This document shows, one piece after another, positions 13,558-14,180 of a stretch of 14,180 bases of DNA; position 1 is the first letter of the stretch; each line of letters opens with the position of its first letter. Source of the stretch: JACQXM01 sp964569425 (lineage in GTDB: Bacteria > Planctomycetota > Phycisphaerae > UBA1845). The DNA lies in contig CAZMVD010000110.1 of NCBI GenBank assembly GCA_964569425.1, positions 1-14,180 of the forward strand, read 5' to 3'. A model generated the notes under the pieces. It was given only the letters and a program-made list of their open reading frames with translations. It did not search any database and was not told the DNA's origin. A program made the translations under genes and the position numbers.

Positions 13558-13585
13558 TTGACATTGAGCGGCGGGTGTCTAGCGT
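13558..13585 (+). promoter_or_regulatory. Possible sigma-70-like promoter upstream of the 3'-terminal gene
   Basis: A perfect TTGACA (13558-13563) is followed after 16 bp by TAGCGT (13580-13585, 3 of 6). The -10 box is poor, so this is weaker than the promoter at 6072. It would give a leader of about 105 nt for the exported-barrel gene. Confidence 0.35.
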
Positions 13586-13684
13586 AGTTCATGGCGGTGC
13601 ACGCCGAAGCCGCCGGCGAACTGGCGTTCCGGGCGCGCGGTTGCCCGGTCGGTTGCCGTTCGTTTCCAATTCACCATCGGCGGC

Positions 13685-13690
13685 AGGAGG
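13685..13690 (+). promoter_or_regulatory. Shine-Dalgarno AGGAGG for the 3'-terminal gene
   Basis: AGGAGG is followed by 8 nt and then ATG at 13699. It is the strongest ribosome binding site in the window and predicts high translation. Confidence 0.85.
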
Positions 13691-13698
13691 AATCAACC

Positions 13699-14180
13699 AT
13701 GCGGTCATTCCATTGCACTTCGTTCGGTGCGCTGATCGTGGGCGTTTCGGCAGCGATGGTGGTCTGGTCCGGCGAAGCACGCGCGGGAGAAGTACGCGCG
13801 GATTCGCGGTCCGCGGTTCGATTGGCCAGCTTTTTTCAACCGGAGCAGCCCGCTCCGGAAAGCGACGTGACGCACGTCACCACGCGCGAGGTGAAGGAGA
13901 ATTGGGACATTTCGGGCCCCATCAGCTTGCGCAGTGCCGATCCCGAAGAGCCGGGTGAAGTGGCCATCAAGAACATTTTCGGATGGAGCACCACCAAGGG
14001 CGCGAACGAGAGTGACGATTTCGAGTACGAGCTGGAAATCGAATGGGGACTCGTGGAGGACCATGAGTTGATCTTCGAGCTGCCTTTTGAGCTCGGGGAC
14101 GGGCGCGTGGACGGCAATGGCGATCTGACCGTGGGTTGGCATTGGCGGCTCTGGAAAGAAGAAGGCTGGCGGCCGGCGTT
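13699..14180 (+). CDS. Exported, probable outer-membrane beta-barrel protein (phenol MetA-deg-like), 3' truncated
   Basis: The frame is open from ATG 13699 to the right edge, giving 160 codons. AGGAGG 8 nt upstream fixes the start. Residues 1-29 form a signal peptide (hydrophobic ALIVGVSAAMVVW, cleavage after ARA at about 27-29). The mature part has alternating polar and hydrophobic strands with aromatic ends (FEYELEIEWGL, HELIFELPFEL) and then GDGRVDGNGDLTVGWHWRL ending near WRPAF. The pattern 'hEl.lelPf…gDG.GDl..g.kyrl…w.PA' is typical of the MetA-pathway phenol-degradation / transporter beta-barrel family in Gram-negative and planctomycete genomes. Substrate cannot be judged. The rest of the gene is outside the window. 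Confidence 0.7.
   Translation, partial: MRSFHCTSFGALIVGVSAAMVVWSGEARAGEVRADSRSAVRLASFFQPEQPAPESDVTHVTTREVKENWDISGPISLRSADPEEPGEVAIKNIFGWSTTKGANESDDFEYELEIEWGLVEDHELIFELPFELGDGRVDGNGDLTVGWHWRLWKEEGWRPA

Overview
The window is a high-GC bacterial chromosome segment with ten genes and no RNA gene, CRISPR array, insertion sequence or attachment site that I can support. The style points to Planctomycetota, possibly a Phycisphaerae-like lineage: a long extracellular parallel beta-helix protein of the choice-of-anchor type, Cys-rich 'CDDG..CNG' repeats, a C-terminal Cys/TM/Arg sorting signal, and secreted proteins with 'GDR..G' beta repeats. This assignment is inference from protein style, not from a marker gene.

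Layout. 2-2455 (+): 3' part of a large modular surface protein (beta-helix, Cys-rich repeats, polyproline, thrombospondin type 3 calcium repeats, acidic linker, C-terminal anchor). It meets a minus-strand block tail to tail: an HAD-like protein lacking the catalytic aspartates (2452-3120), a HEAT-repeat protein (3255-4943) and a LOG-family protein (5154-5933). A 272-bp divergent intergenic region with a good sigma-70-like promoter (6072-6101) separates LOG from a secreted trypsin-like serine protease with a long C-terminal extension (6206-8554, +). A nucleoside/guanine deaminase-like gene (8652-9158, -) faces the protease tail to tail and is divergent from ybeY (9396-9875, +). ybeY overlaps by ATGA a degenerate nitrilase-fold gene (9872-10594). 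Next come a secreted TldD/PmbA-like protein (10830-12527), larE (12553-13437), and the start of an exported, probably outer-membrane beta-barrel protein (13699 to the window end).

How the genes fit together. Most are housekeeping or envelope genes rather than one pathway. ybeY serves 16S rRNA maturation; LarE makes the nickel-pincer cofactor, but its LarB and LarC partners are not in view; LOG and the deaminase act on nucleotides or bases. Four proteins carry export signals (protease, TldD-like, barrel-like, and the surface protein through its C-terminal anchor), so envelope biology is over-represented.

The most unusual feature is the number of enzyme folds with altered catalytic residues: the HAD-like protein (both motif I Asp are Glu, motif IV acids gone), the nitrilase-like protein (Glu, Lys and Cys not found), the TldD-like protein (HExxxH replaced by DGLLGN) and YbeY (third metal His replaced by Asp). 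I found no new defence or mobile system. No gene-free stretch exceeds 300 bases; the longest are 5934-6205 (promoter), 13438-13698 (promoter plus strong ribosome binding site), 9159-9395 (only the deaminase ribosome binding site recognised) and 10595-10829 (palindrome and promoter).
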